From JBOCEF01 sp050586345 (GTDB lineage: Bacteria > Pseudomonadota > Alphaproteobacteria > Rhodobacterales > Rhodobacteraceae): DNA of 64,000 nucleotides. The position numbers were made by a program, and so were the translations under genes. Every line of letters begins with the position of its first letter. Positions within the stretch are counted from its first letter, which is position 1. Below are positions 1 to 7,820 of the stretch, one piece after another. The notes under the pieces were generated by a model. The model searched no databases and was not told where the DNA came from. It saw only the letters and a program-made list of their open reading frames with translations. The DNA is taken from NCBI RefSeq assembly GCF_050586345.1, contig NZ_JBOCEF010000001.1, forward strand, positions 124,001 to 188,000, given 5' to 3'.

Positions 1-108
1 GCCGCCATGGGCGAGGCCGGTGGCGATCATCCGCCCGATGCCGGTGGCGCCGCCGGTGACCAGCGCGGTCTTGCCGTGCACGCCGAACATGTCGTCGAGA
101 TAGCTCAT
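1..108 (-). CDS. SDR family oxidoreductase, N-terminal fragment (runs off the left edge)
   Basis: The first 36 codons of a minus-strand gene are visible. After about twelve residues comes a beta strand and the glycine-rich dinucleotide loop TGGATGIG (residues 18-25), the TGxxxGxG hallmark of classical short-chain dehydrogenases/reductases that bind NAD(P)H. The catalytic Ser-Tyr-Lys lies beyond the window, so the substrate cannot be told. It is divergent from the TetR gene at 322 and shares its promoter region, next to an acyl-CoA dehydrogenase, which suggests a role in acyl-CoA or short-chain alcohol/ketone turnover (inference). Confidence 0.85.
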   Translation of the reverse strand, partial: MSYLDDMFGVHGKTALVTGGATGIGRMIATGLAHGG

Positions 109-258
109 GGGTCCTGTTCCCTCCCTGGGCGCCCCGGCGCGCCGGGGATGGCGCGGCGCGTGGCGGAATTCCGTGTCGCCGCCGCGCGCGCCCCTTCGGA
201 CGGGGGCGGTTCGGCAGGCGGCGGGCAGCTTGCTGCGGATCGTCTGACGATTCAAGTC

Positions 259-287
259 TTGCCAACCTACCGGGTAGTATGTAGCCT
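259..287 (+). promoter_or_regulatory. Candidate promoter with TetR-type operator
   Basis: TTGCCA (259-264) and TAGCCT (282-287) are separated by 17 bases upstream of the TetR gene. The spacer carries a dyad CTACC-G-GGTAG (267-277), perfect on both arms. Its position between -35 and -10 fits autorepression, and it lies between two divergent genes, so it could control both. The assignment is inference from position and symmetry. Confidence 0.45.
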
Positions 288-321
288 TCCCCTCGACCGC
301 ACAAGACCGGATGCCGCAGCC

Positions 322-1047
322 ATGACCGCCCCCCGTCCCGCCCCGCAGACCGACGCCGCCGCCCCCCGGGCGGGCGCGTCCGGCGCGTCCGGGCAGGGGG
401 ATGCGGCGCGCCCCGATCCGCGGCCCGACCCGCGCCCCGATCCGCGGACCGAGATCCTGCACGCCGCCGCCAACTGCTTCATGGCGCGCAGCTTCAACGC
501 CACGTCCATCGACGACGTGGCCCGCGCCATGGGGGCCACCAAGGGGCGCGTCTATCACTACTGGCGCTCCAAGCTGGACCTGTTCCTCGACGTCGTGCGC
601 CTCAGCCTCGACCTGATCTACGACAAGGTGGCGGCGGCCGAGGGCGAGGGCGCCCCGGAAGCGCGCATGGCCCGGATGGCCCGCGCCCATGTCGCCTCGA
701 TCCTTGAGGACCGGCCCTTCCACCGCTGCGCCCTGCAGGGCGTGGACATGCACCTGCGCGGCGCCGCGACGCCCGAACAGCGCGAGGCGCTGCTGGGCAT
801 CATCGCCCTGCGCGACCGGCACGAGGCGCTGTTCCTGCGGGTGCTGCAGGAAGGCCAGGCGGCGGGCGTCTTCGCCGCCTCGGACCCGCGCCTGACCGTG
901 CGCGCGATGATGTCCGGCATGAACAGCCCCGTGTTCTGGTACCGCCCCCGCACGGGCGAGACCGACGCGGACCGGGCAAGAATAATCGATGAAATCGCCG
1001 CCTTCGCCCTGCGCGGGCTGGGCTGCGCAGACTGGGAGGAAAACTGA
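322..1047 (+). CDS. TetR/AcrR family transcriptional regulator
   Basis: A 241-residue protein. Residues about 43-88 form a TetR N-terminal helix-turn-helix (TSIDDVARAMG followed by GRVYHYWRSK); the rest is a helical ligand-binding domain. The first 42 residues are unusual: Ala/Pro/Gly-rich ending in a repeated RPDP unit, probably disordered. ATG 322 was chosen because the frame upstream is unlike protein and the candidate promoter lies at 259-287. The stop overlaps the acyl-CoA dehydrogenase start by one base (TGATG), so the two are co-transcribed. It probably represses this cluster in response to an acyl-CoA ligand, by analogy with TetR regulators next to acyl-CoA dehydrogenases (inference). 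Confidence 0.88.
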   Translation: MTAPRPAPQTDAAAPRAGASGASGQGDAARPDPRPDPRPDPRTEILHAAANCFMARSFNATSIDDVARAMGATKGRVYHYWRSKLDLFLDVVRLSLDLIYDKVAAAEGEGAPEARMARMARAHVASILEDRPFHRCALQGVDMHLRGAATPEQREALLGIIALRDRHEALFLRVLQEGQAAGVFAASDPRLTVRAMMSGMNSPVFWYRPRTGETDADRARIIDEIAAFALRGLGCADWEEN

Positions 1048-2306
1048 TGTCAGAAGAGCTGCCGAACGGCCCGATGAGCCTCGGCGTCACCGACAAGGTG
1101 CGCCCGATCCTCGAGAAGGTCACGAAGATGATCAAGGAGGACATCGAACCCGCGTCCGAGGAGTTCGAGTCCCTCATCGGCGCCGAGGGCGACCGCTGGT
1201 CCTACACCGCGCGCCAGACCGAGATCCTGGAAGGGCTCAAGCAGAAGGCGAAGGACCAGGGTCTCTGGAACTTCTGGCTGACCGATTCCGAGCGCGGCTA
1301 CGGCCTGTCGACCGTCGAATACGCCTATCTCGCCGAGCAGATGGGCAAGGCGCATCTCGGGGCCGAGACCTTCAACTGCTCCGCCCCCGACACCGGCAAC
1401 ATGGAAGTGCTGGAGCGCTACGGGAACGACGAGCACAAGGAAAAGTGGCTCAAGCCCCTGCTGAACGGCGAGATCCGCTCGGCCTACCTGATGACCGAAC
1501 CGGGCGTGGCCTCCTCGGACGCCACCAACATGCGCATGTCCTGCGTGCGCGACGGCGACGAGTACGTGCTGAACGGCGAGAAATGGTGGTCCTCGGGCGC
1601 CGGCGACCCGCGCTGCAAGGTCTACATCACCATGGTGTACACCCCCGACGCCAACCGCCCGCGGCACCAGCAGCACTCGATGATCCTGGTCGACGCGGAC
1701 ACCCCCGGCGTCACCAAGCTGCGCGCGATGGAGGTGTTCGGCAACGATGACGCCCCCCATGGCCACCTGCACCTGAAGTTCGAGAACGTGCGCGTTCCGG
1801 CCGAGAACCTGCTTCTGGGCGAGGGCCGCGGCTTCGAGATCAGCCAGGGGCGGCTTGGCCCGGGCCGCATCCACCACTGCATGCGCGCCATCGGCCAGGC
1901 CGAGAAGGCGCTGGAGCTGATGTGCAAGCGGTCGCTCGAGCGCGAGGCCTTCGGCAAGAAGCTCGCCCAGCTCGGCGCCAACTACGACATCATCGCCGAG
2001 TGCCGGATGGAGATCGAGCAGGCCCGCCTGCTGTGCCTGAAGGCCGCCTGGATGATGGACCAGGGCGACCCGCGCGCGGCCGCGCCGTGGATCTCGCAGA
2101 TCAAGGTCGTCGCCCCGCGCGTCGCGCTGAAGGTGACGGACGAGGCGATGCAGATGTTCGGCGGCGCGGGCATGTCCCAGGACACCCCGCTGGCGAAAAG
2201 CTGGACCCACCTGCGCACCCTGCGCCATGCCGACGGCCCCGACGCGGTGCACCGCCGCCAGGTCGCCCGCAAGGAGCTGCGCAAGTACACCCAGGAAAAG
2301 GTCTGA
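1047..2306 (+). CDS. Acyl-CoA dehydrogenase family protein (ACAD10/11-like)
   Basis: A 419-residue FAD enzyme with the usual order: helical N-domain, beta domain with the substrate/FAD stretch LMTEPGVASSDAT (about 149-161), and helical C-domain. The segments GPGRIHHCMRAIG and FGGAGMSQDTP plus ADGPDAVHRRQ near the C-terminus resemble the ACAD10/ACAD11 and bacterial FadE-like branch rather than short/medium-chain enzymes. The expected reaction is alpha,beta-desaturation of an acyl-CoA with electrons passed to ETF. It is translationally coupled to the TetR gene. The exact chain length or branched/hydroxylated substrate cannot be read from sequence. Confidence 0.9.
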   Translation: MSEELPNGPMSLGVTDKVRPILEKVTKMIKEDIEPASEEFESLIGAEGDRWSYTARQTEILEGLKQKAKDQGLWNFWLTDSERGYGLSTVEYAYLAEQMGKAHLGAETFNCSAPDTGNMEVLERYGNDEHKEKWLKPLLNGEIRSAYLMTEPGVASSDATNMRMSCVRDGDEYVLNGEKWWSSGAGDPRCKVYITMVYTPDANRPRHQQHSMILVDADTPGVTKLRAMEVFGNDDAPHGHLHLKFENVRVPAENLLLGEGRGFEISQGRLGPGRIHHCMRAIGQAEKALELMCKRSLEREAFGKKLAQLGANYDIIAECRMEIEQARLLCLKAAWMMDQGDPRAAAPWISQIKVVAPRVALKVTDEAMQMFGGAGMSQDTPLAKSWTHLRTLRHADGPDAVHRRQVARKELRKYTQEKV

Positions 2307-2859
2307 CCCCCTTGGCCTGACCTTGCGGCCCGCGCCAGGCGGGCCGCCGCGCCCCCGCCCCGCGCGGGGGAAAGGGATCGGGCGGCGGCCCCCGTCGCCG
2401 CCCGCAGCAGACGCGGAAGACCGGGGGGATGGGAGAGGCGGGCCGGGCCGGGTTCCGCCGCCCCCGCCCTCCAGGCCCCCGGGCCGACGCGCCGTTTTCC
2501 CGAGCGGCGCTTCGGGGGCGCCTTCCGCGCCGGCGTCGGTTGGAACGTCCTCCTCCGACCGGGCGCCGCGCGTCCGCCCGCTTTCTTGCCGCGCGGGCGG
2601 CGCGCATGGCCGTCATGCCGGGCGACTCAGGCCCCGGCGGATGGCGGAAAGGGGCGGCTCGGCGGAGCCGCCCCTTTCTTGCGTTCGGGCGGCCGGCCGC
2701 ACGCGCGGGGGGGGCATCCCGGCCCGCTGCACACGCCGCGCGCGAAAAGATGGCGCACGCCCTGCGTTCAGGCTGCAAGCGCGCAACGCGGCGCGGGTTT
2801 GTCTTCGTATTTCGATGCGCCTGTTCTGGGTTCAGGCATCGTTTAACACGGGGCGATCC
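2307..2859. other. Intergenic region of 553 bp
   Basis: No convincing gene. A 9-bp inverted repeat (2325-2333/2339-2347) just after the dehydrogenase stop could terminate or stabilise its mRNA, although it lacks a T tract. The middle is very GC-rich with no coding signal on either strand. A strong plus-strand terminator sits at 2651-2680 far from any stop codon. The last 50 bases hold GGTTCAG (2829-2835) and GTTTAA (2841-2846), also found upstream of the next sorting-tag gene (3634-3640 and 3651-3656). Confidence 0.6.
2651..2680 (+). terminator. Rho-independent terminator
   Basis: A 10-bp perfect stem (GGGGCGGCTC 2651-2660 with 2665-2674), loop GGCG, then TTTCTT. It shares the GGGGCGG/CCGCCCC core with the two terminators downstream. 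It is 345 bp past the dehydrogenase stop, so its cognate transcript is unclear. Confidence 0.75.
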
Positions 2860-3459
2860 ATGAATTTCTTCGTCAAGCTCTCCGCCGCCGCCGCCGTCGC
2901 GACGGTCGCCTTCGCGCCGTTGCAGGCCGGCGCCGTCACCTATGCCCTGGACGGCGCCGCGCCGAGCAGCATCGGCCCCGACGCCTTGAACTACCAGCTC
3001 GGCTGGGAATTCATCGCCAACCAGGACCTTTCGGTCGTCGAGATGGGCTTCTATTCCGAGGCCGCGCGCACCCGCACCGTCACGCTGTGGGACATCGGGG
3101 GGGCGGTCCTCGGGTCGGTCGACGTGACCGCGACGGGCGCCGGGTGGTTCTACGGGACCCTGTCCTCGCCCATCGCGCTGACGGCGGGGAGCAGCCATGT
3201 CGCCTCCTACTCCTATCTCAACGGCGACCACGTGTATGGCCTCAACGCGCCGGTGACGGCGCCCGAGGTGAGCTACGTTCAGGCGCGCTGGGGCGTGAAC
3301 AACGCCTTCCCGACCAATCTGCAGGGCAGCTTCGCCTACCCGGCCGATATCGGCTTCGAGGCCGCCCCGTCCGCCGACGTGCCGCTGCCCGCCGCGGCGC
3401 CGCTGGCGGTCCTCGGCATGGCCGCGCTGGGCTTCGCGGCGCGCCGCCGCAAGGGCTGA
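2860..3459 (+). CDS. Secreted VPLPA-CTERM sorting-tag protein, DUF4082-like
   Basis: A 199-residue protein: Sec signal peptide (about 1-23, ending in AGA), a beta-rich DUF4082-like body (LGWEFIANQDLSVVEMGF), and a C-terminal tag starting DVPLPAAAPL, followed by a hydrophobic helix and the basic end RRRKG. This tripartite tail is the VPLPA-CTERM variant of PEP-CTERM, normally cleaved by an exosortase as the protein is placed on the cell surface or in the matrix. No exosortase gene is in the window. The next gene is a diverged tandem paralogue. ATG 2860 directly precedes the signal peptide. Function of the body is unknown. Confidence 0.85.
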   Translation: MNFFVKLSAAAAVATVAFAPLQAGAVTYALDGAAPSSIGPDALNYQLGWEFIANQDLSVVEMGFYSEAARTRTVTLWDIGGAVLGSVDVTATGAGWFYGTLSSPIALTAGSSHVASYSYLNGDHVYGLNAPVTAPEVSYVQARWGVNNAFPTNLQGSFAYPADIGFEAAPSADVPLPAAAPLAVLGMAALGFAARRRKG

Positions 3460-3481
3460 GCGCTTCCCGGCGCAGCGCGAA

Positions 3482-3509
3482 GGGGCGGCCCGCCTGGGCC
3501 GCCCCTTTT
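3482..3509 (+). terminator. Rho-independent terminator
   Basis: A perfect 10-bp stem GGGGCGGCCC (3482-3491) with 3496-3505, loop GCCT, followed by TTTT. It lies 22 bp after the stop of the first DUF4082-like gene. Confidence 0.9.
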
Positions 3510-3760
3510 GCATGCGTGGAGAAGGGTTTTCGCGGCCTTTCCGGGCGTCTGGCCATGGTGGGGCAGGGGCGCGCGGGCCCTGCATGCATCCACCCGGCGG
3601 GGCTTTCGACGCGGGGCGCAAACTTTCACTACTGGTTCAGCCTAAAACCGGTTTAAGACATGTGTACGTCTCCCCTCCCCATGGGGGCGTGCGTTCATCG
3701 TTTTCGTATGCGTCCCGCCTGCGCCGGTTGCGCGGGCGTCAGAATCAAGGATTTCGCGTC
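3510..3760. promoter_or_regulatory. Upstream region of the second sorting-tag gene
   Basis: No gene. It contains a perfect 10-base palindrome AAACCGGTTT (3645-3654) preceded by GGTTCAG (3634-3640). GGTTCAG followed by GTTTAA also occurs before the paralogous gene at 2860, so this may be a shared promoter or operator element. Confidence 0.35.
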
Positions 3761-4351
3761 TTGCGCTTCACCGTTTCCGCGGCCGCCATGCTGGCCGCCC
3801 TCGCCCTTCCGGGCGCCGCTTCCGCCATCTCCATGACCCAGACCGGCCTCGGCGAAGTCGCCGCCGATGGCGCGGGCACCGATTCCGACGAGTACGGCTG
3901 GCGCTTCACCGCCAATGCCGACCTGCTGGTGACCGAGCTGGGCTTCTTCGCCTCCACCCCCGCCACCGGGTTCATGAACCTGTGGGATGCGTCCACCCAG
4001 TCGCTGATCACCACCGTGACCGCGACCGCGACGGCTACCGGCTGGATCTGGGGAGAGGTCGCCAGCCCCGCGCTGCTGACCGAGGGCGACAGCTATGTCG
4101 TCTCGTTCAACGCGGGCTCCAACAACGCCTCCTACGTGGCGGATGGCGGCTACAGCGTGAATTCGCTGCTGACCTTCGAAGGCACCTTCTTCAACGGGTT
4201 CGAGGGGGTGTACCCGTCGATCGCGACGACCGGGGGCATCTTCCTCGCCGACATCGCCTTCCAGGTGGTGGACACCCCGCTGCCGGGCGCCGCGGGCTTC
4301 GCCCTGCTCGGCCTCGGCGCGCTGGGCCTGGTCGGCCGCCGCAAGGCCTGA
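3761..4351 (+). CDS. Secreted VPLPA-CTERM sorting-tag protein, DUF4082-like (TTG start)
   Basis: A 196-residue paralogue of the protein at 2860: signal peptide (about 1-22, ending ASA), DUF4082-like body (YGWRFTANADLLVTELGFF), and tail DTPLPGAAGF plus hydrophobic helix and GRRKA. TTG at 3761 is chosen because it gives MRFTVSAAAMLAALALPG with a basic n-region and has AAGG about ten bases upstream; the next ATG (3788) would give a signal peptide lacking a positive charge. The product is probably displayed at the surface by an exosortase encoded elsewhere. The tandem arrangement and shared terminator type point to duplication. Confidence 0.8.
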   Translation: MRFTVSAAAMLAALALPGAASAISMTQTGLGEVAADGAGTDSDEYGWRFTANADLLVTELGFFASTPATGFMNLWDASTQSLITTVTATATATGWIWGEVASPALLTEGDSYVVSFNAGSNNASYVADGGYSVNSLLTFEGTFFNGFEGVYPSIATTGGIFLADIAFQVVDTPLPGAAGFALLGLGALGLVGRRKA

Positions 4352-4377
4352 GCCGCGCCGAATCGCGCGCAGAAACA

Positions 4378-4408
4378 GGGGCGGTCCCGCGCGGGGCCGC
4401 CCCTTTTT
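4378..4408 (+). terminator. Rho-independent terminator
   Basis: An 11-bp stem with one G-T wobble (4378-4388 with 4393-4403), loop GCGC, then five T. It is the third copy of the GGGGCGG/CCGCCCC terminator type within 1.8 kb. Confidence 0.9.
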
Positions 4409-4533
4409 CGCGCCCGTCCGGCCCTTGCGAAACGCTATTTCAAAAAAGTATCCACCTCCCCCCACGTCGCCCTTGCGCCGTCCCGCCGCGCCTGAAACTC
4501 TGCCCGCCGCAACAGGCCGGATCGGGGGAGATG

Positions 4534-5229
4534 ATGGCGATCAAGGCGCTTGGCTTCGACGCCGACGACACGCTCTGGCACAACGAGAGCATCTTCCGCG
4601 TGACCCAGTCGCGGTTCACGGCGCTGCTCGGCGACCATGCCGGGGAGGAGGACGTGGTCGCGCGGCTGGTCGAGGCCGAGCGGCGCAACCTGGCGTTCTA
4701 CGGCTACGGGGTGAAGGGCTTCACCCTGTCGATGATCGAGACCGCCCATGCCGTCTGCGGCGACGACCTGCCCCCGGCGGCGGTGCGCGAGATCCTCGAT
4801 TACGGGCGCGAGATGCTGACCCATCCCGTCGACTGCCTGCCCGGCGCGGCCGAGGCGCTGGCGGCGCTGGCCCCGGATCACGAGATGATCCTGATCACCA
4901 AGGGCGACCTGTTCGACCAGGAGCGCAAGCTGGCGCAGTCCGGCCTCGGCGACCTGTTCGACGCGGTGGAGATCGTGTCCGAGAAGACCGCCGCCACCTA
5001 CCTGTCCGCCTTCGCCCGCCACGGCGTCGGTCCCGAATCCGCGCTGATGACCGGGAATTCGCTGAAATCCGACGTGATCCCCGCGCTCGAGGCCGGGGCC
5101 TGGGGGGTGCACATCCCCTATCACGTCACCTGGGCGCACGAGATGGCGCCGGAGCCGGTGGGGCGCCCGCGCTACCGCGCGCTGGACCGCATCGACGCGC
5201 TGCCCGCATTGATCGAGGGGCTGGCCTGA
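4534..5229 (+). CDS. HAD family hydrolase
   Basis: A 231-residue haloacid dehalogenase-superfamily protein. Motif I is GFDADDTL (nucleophile Asp9, general acid Asp11), motif II the Thr in ILITKGD, motif III the Lys in VSEKT, motif IV in TGNSLKSDV; a helical cap lies between motifs I and II. It should hydrolyse a small phosphorylated metabolite; the substrate is not predictable. Two adjacent ATGs (4531, 4534) are possible; the second leaves a better gap to GGGGGAG (4524-4530). The following gene starts 28 bases downstream on the same strand. Confidence 0.85.
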   Translation: MAIKALGFDADDTLWHNESIFRVTQSRFTALLGDHAGEEDVVARLVEAERRNLAFYGYGVKGFTLSMIETAHAVCGDDLPPAAVREILDYGREMLTHPVDCLPGAAEALAALAPDHEMILITKGDLFDQERKLAQSGLGDLFDAVEIVSEKTAATYLSAFARHGVGPESALMTGNSLKSDVIPALEAGAWGVHIPYHVTWAHEMAPEPVGRPRYRALDRIDALPALIEGLA

Positions 5230-5257
5230 CCGGCCCCCGGAAAGAATGGGAGAGAGC

Positions 5258-6289
5258 ATGACCCTGCCTGCCACGATGAAGGCGCTGATCCAGCGCCATG
5301 ACGGCTATGCCGACACCTCGACCGGCCTGGAGCTGGCCGATGCCGGCGAATGGATGGAGCTGGGCGAGGTCCCGGTCCCGACCCCCGGCCCGGGCCAGGC
5401 GCTGGTGCGCGTGGCGCTGTCGCCGGTGAACCCGTCGGACGTGCATTTCCTGAAGGGCGAATACGGCCAGCCGCGCCGCAAGGGGAGCCCGGCGGGGTTC
5501 GAGGCCTGCGGCGAGGTGGTCGCCGCGGGCGAGGGCGCCGAGGGGCTGGTGGGCAAGCGGGTGGCCTTCGTCGCCACCGCTTCGGGGACCTGGGCTGAAT
5601 ACGCGCTGACCGACGGGGCGATGTGCATCCCCCTGATCGACGGGGTGCGGGACGAGGACGGCTCGGCCCTGATCGTCAACCCGCTGACGGCGCTGGCGAT
5701 GTTCGACATTCCGCGCCAGCAGGGCTGCGCCTTCGTGGCGACGGCGGCGGGCTCGCAGCTCGGCAAGCTGCTGGCGGGGCTGTCGAAGGACCATGACGTG
5801 CCGATGATCGCCGTGGTGCGCCGCCAGGCCGTGGCCGACCAGGTGGCGGCGCTGGGCGCGCGCGTCGCGCTGGCCACCGAGGACCCGGAGTTCCAGGCCA
5901 AGTTCGCCGCCGCGTGCAAGGAGCTGAAGCCGCGGGTGCTGCTCGACGCCGTGGGTGACCAGGTCACCGCCGACATGTTCTTCGCCATGCCCAACCACAC
6001 CCAGTGGATCAGCTACGGCAAGATCGCGACCGAGCCGCCGGCGCTGACGCAGATGGGCCAGTTCATCTTCACCGGCAAGACCATCGGCGGCTTCTGGCTG
6101 TCCAAGTGGCTGAAGGAGGCCCCGGCCGACCGGCGCATGGCGGTTGTGGGCGAGGCGCTGCAGCGTTTCGCCTCCGGCGCCTGGGGCATCGACGAGGCCG
6201 CGCGCCTGTCGCTTGACGAGGCCGTGGGCGGCTTCGCCGAGGCCTGGGGCAAGGGCGGCGGCAAGGTGTTCATCGCGCCGGGCGCCTGA
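5258..6289 (+). CDS. Zinc-free MDR family NAD(P)H-dependent oxidoreductase (quinone-reductase-like)
   Basis: A 343-residue medium-chain dehydrogenase/reductase with an N-terminal GroES-like domain (PNPSDVHFLKGEYG-type region; here SPVNPSDVHFL at about 60) and a Rossmann domain (AAGSQLGKLLAG). The zinc-binding GHE motif and structural cysteine cluster of alcohol dehydrogenases are absent, which fits the quinone oxidoreductase/enoyl reductase branch. GGGAGAG at 5248-5254 selects ATG 5258 over ATG 5246. The true electron acceptor is not evident. Confidence 0.82.
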   Translation: MTLPATMKALIQRHDGYADTSTGLELADAGEWMELGEVPVPTPGPGQALVRVALSPVNPSDVHFLKGEYGQPRRKGSPAGFEACGEVVAAGEGAEGLVGKRVAFVATASGTWAEYALTDGAMCIPLIDGVRDEDGSALIVNPLTALAMFDIPRQQGCAFVATAAGSQLGKLLAGLSKDHDVPMIAVVRRQAVADQVAALGARVALATEDPEFQAKFAAACKELKPRVLLDAVGDQVTADMFFAMPNHTQWISYGKIATEPPALTQMGQFIFTGKTIGGFWLSKWLKEAPADRRMAVVGEALQRFASGAWGIDEAARLSLDEAVGGFAEAWGKGGGKVFIAPGA

Positions 6290-6436
6290 GCCGCGCCGCG
6301 CCCCGCCGGGGGCGCCGGTCGATCCATGGGGCCGGGGGCGGGACGTCCCCGGCTTTACACCGTCAAGTTCCGCTTGCGCTCGGCCCCCCGCGGTGGTTGA
6401 GTGCGGCCTAAAGCAATGTTTCAGGGAGAACGCTCG

Positions 6437-7396
6437 ATGGCTCTGCCCAAGATCCTCGCCGACATGTCGCTGCCCGTGGTGGGCTCGCCGCTGTTCATCA
6501 TCTCGAACCCCGATCTCGTGATCGCGCAGTGCAAGGCGGGGGTGGTCGGCAGCTTCCCGGCGCTGAACGCGCGCCCCGAGGCGCAGCTGCACGAGTGGCT
6601 GGAGAAGATCACCACCGAGCTCGACGCCTACAACCAGGCGAACCCGGACAATCCGGCGGCGCCCTTCGCGGTGAACCAGATCGTGCACCGGTCGAACAAC
6701 CGGCTGATGCACGACGTGGAAGCCTGCGTGAAGTACAAGGTGCCGGTGGTGATCACCTCGCTCGGCGCGCAGAAAGAGGTCAACGACGCCATCCATTCCT
6801 ATGGCGGCATCGTTCTGCACGACGTGATCAACAACAAGTTCGCCAAGAAGGCGATCGAGAAGGGCGCGGACGGCCTGATCGCCGTGGCCTGGGGCGCGGG
6901 CGGCCATGCCGGCCAGCTGTCGCCCTTCGCGCTGGTCAACGAGATTCGCGAGTGGTTCGACGGGCCGCTGCTGCTGTCGGGCTCGATTTCGCATGGCGGC
7001 GCGGTGCTGGCGGCGCAGGCGATGGGGGCGGACATGGCCTATATCGGCTCGCCCTTCATCGCGACGGACGAGGCGCGGGCGACGGATCAGTACAAGCAGT
7101 CGATCGTCGACAGCGGGGCCGAGGACATCGTGTACTCGAACCTCTTCACCGGCGTGCATGGCAACTACCTGCGCTCCTCGATCGAGGCGGCGGGGCTGGA
7201 CCCGGACAACCTGCCGGAATCGGATCCGTCGAAGATGAACTTCGCCTCGGGCGGGAACCAGGACGCGAAGGCGTGGAAGGACATCTGGGGCTGCGGCCAG
7301 GGCATCGACACGGTGAAGTCGGTGGTTCCGGCGGCGGAGCTGGTGGGCCGTCTGCGCAGCGAGTACGAGGCGGCCAAGGCGCGCCTGTGCCCGTGA
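6437..7396 (+). CDS. Nitronate monooxygenase (2-nitropropane dioxygenase family)
   Basis: A 319-residue TIM-barrel FMN enzyme. The signature WGAGGHAGQLSPF contains the conserved catalytic His; GSISHGGAVLAAQAMGADMAYIG forms the phosphate-binding end of the FMN site (positions about 185-210). Such enzymes oxidise alkyl nitronates such as propionate-3-nitronate to carbonyl compounds and nitrite, protecting metabolism from nitro toxins; some relatives are enoyl reductases, which remains possible. AGGGAGAA (6423-6430) precedes ATG 6437. The stop codon forms part of a short tandem repeat. Confidence 0.88.
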   Translation: MALPKILADMSLPVVGSPLFIISNPDLVIAQCKAGVVGSFPALNARPEAQLHEWLEKITTELDAYNQANPDNPAAPFAVNQIVHRSNNRLMHDVEACVKYKVPVVITSLGAQKEVNDAIHSYGGIVLHDVINNKFAKKAIEKGADGLIAVAWGAGGHAGQLSPFALVNEIREWFDGPLLLSGSISHGGAVLAAQAMGADMAYIGSPFIATDEARATDQYKQSIVDSGAEDIVYSNLFTGVHGNYLRSSIEAAGLDPDNLPESDPSKMNFASGGNQDAKAWKDIWGCGQGIDTVKSVVPAAELVGRLRSEYEAAKARLCP

Positions 7397-7443
7397 GGGA
7401 TGGGCCCGCGAGGGATGGGCCCGTGAGTGATGGGCCAGTGATG
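7394..7443 (+). repeat. 15-bp tandem repeat, about three copies
   Basis: Units starting at 7394, 7409 and 7424 follow the pattern TGAGGGATGGGCCCG with one to three changes, then a partial fourth unit (TGATG). The first unit begins with the TGA stop of the nitronate monooxygenase gene. Fifteen is a multiple of three, so slippage keeps frame. Confidence 0.8.
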
Positions 7444-7479
7444 CGCCGCGCGGCCTGAGCGCCGCCTGGCGGGAGATGC

Positions 7480-7516
7480 ACCGCCCCCGCGCCGGATGAC
7501 GGCGCGGGGGCGGTTT
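7480..7516 (+). terminator. Terminator hairpin
   Basis: A perfect 14-bp stem ACCGCCCCCGCGCC (7480-7493) with 7501-7514, loop GGATGAC, followed by TTGCGTT. It probably ends the nitronate monooxygenase transcript. The rest of 7397-7820 is GC-rich with no supported gene. Confidence 0.75.
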
Positions 7517-7820
7517 GCGTTCGGGGGAGCGCGCGTGCGGGGGCCGTGCGCGCATCGCGGCGGGGGAGGCGCGCGGGTCGGCGGCTGCGCTGCGCTTGCC
7601 GGCCGCCCGCCCGCCCGGCCCTTCCGGGCCTCTCCCCGCCTCGCGCCCCGCCGCCCCCGATGCGCGTCGTCCCGGGCCGGGCGCAGCGGCGCGATGCGCC
7701 GCTTCCGGGCGCGAACGGGGGGCTTGTCCCCCCCTGAGCGGACGGACCCTCCCCCGGCTGGCTTCTGCGCGCGCGCTTCGCGGGCTAGGCTGCGCGCCGA
7801 TCCGCCGACAGGAGCCGCCG

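Noticed and set aside
2101..3621. Minus-strand open frame of 506 codons over the first sorting-tag gene
   Set aside because: Low-complexity Arg/Pro/Gly product without domains, crossing a terminator and two real genes.
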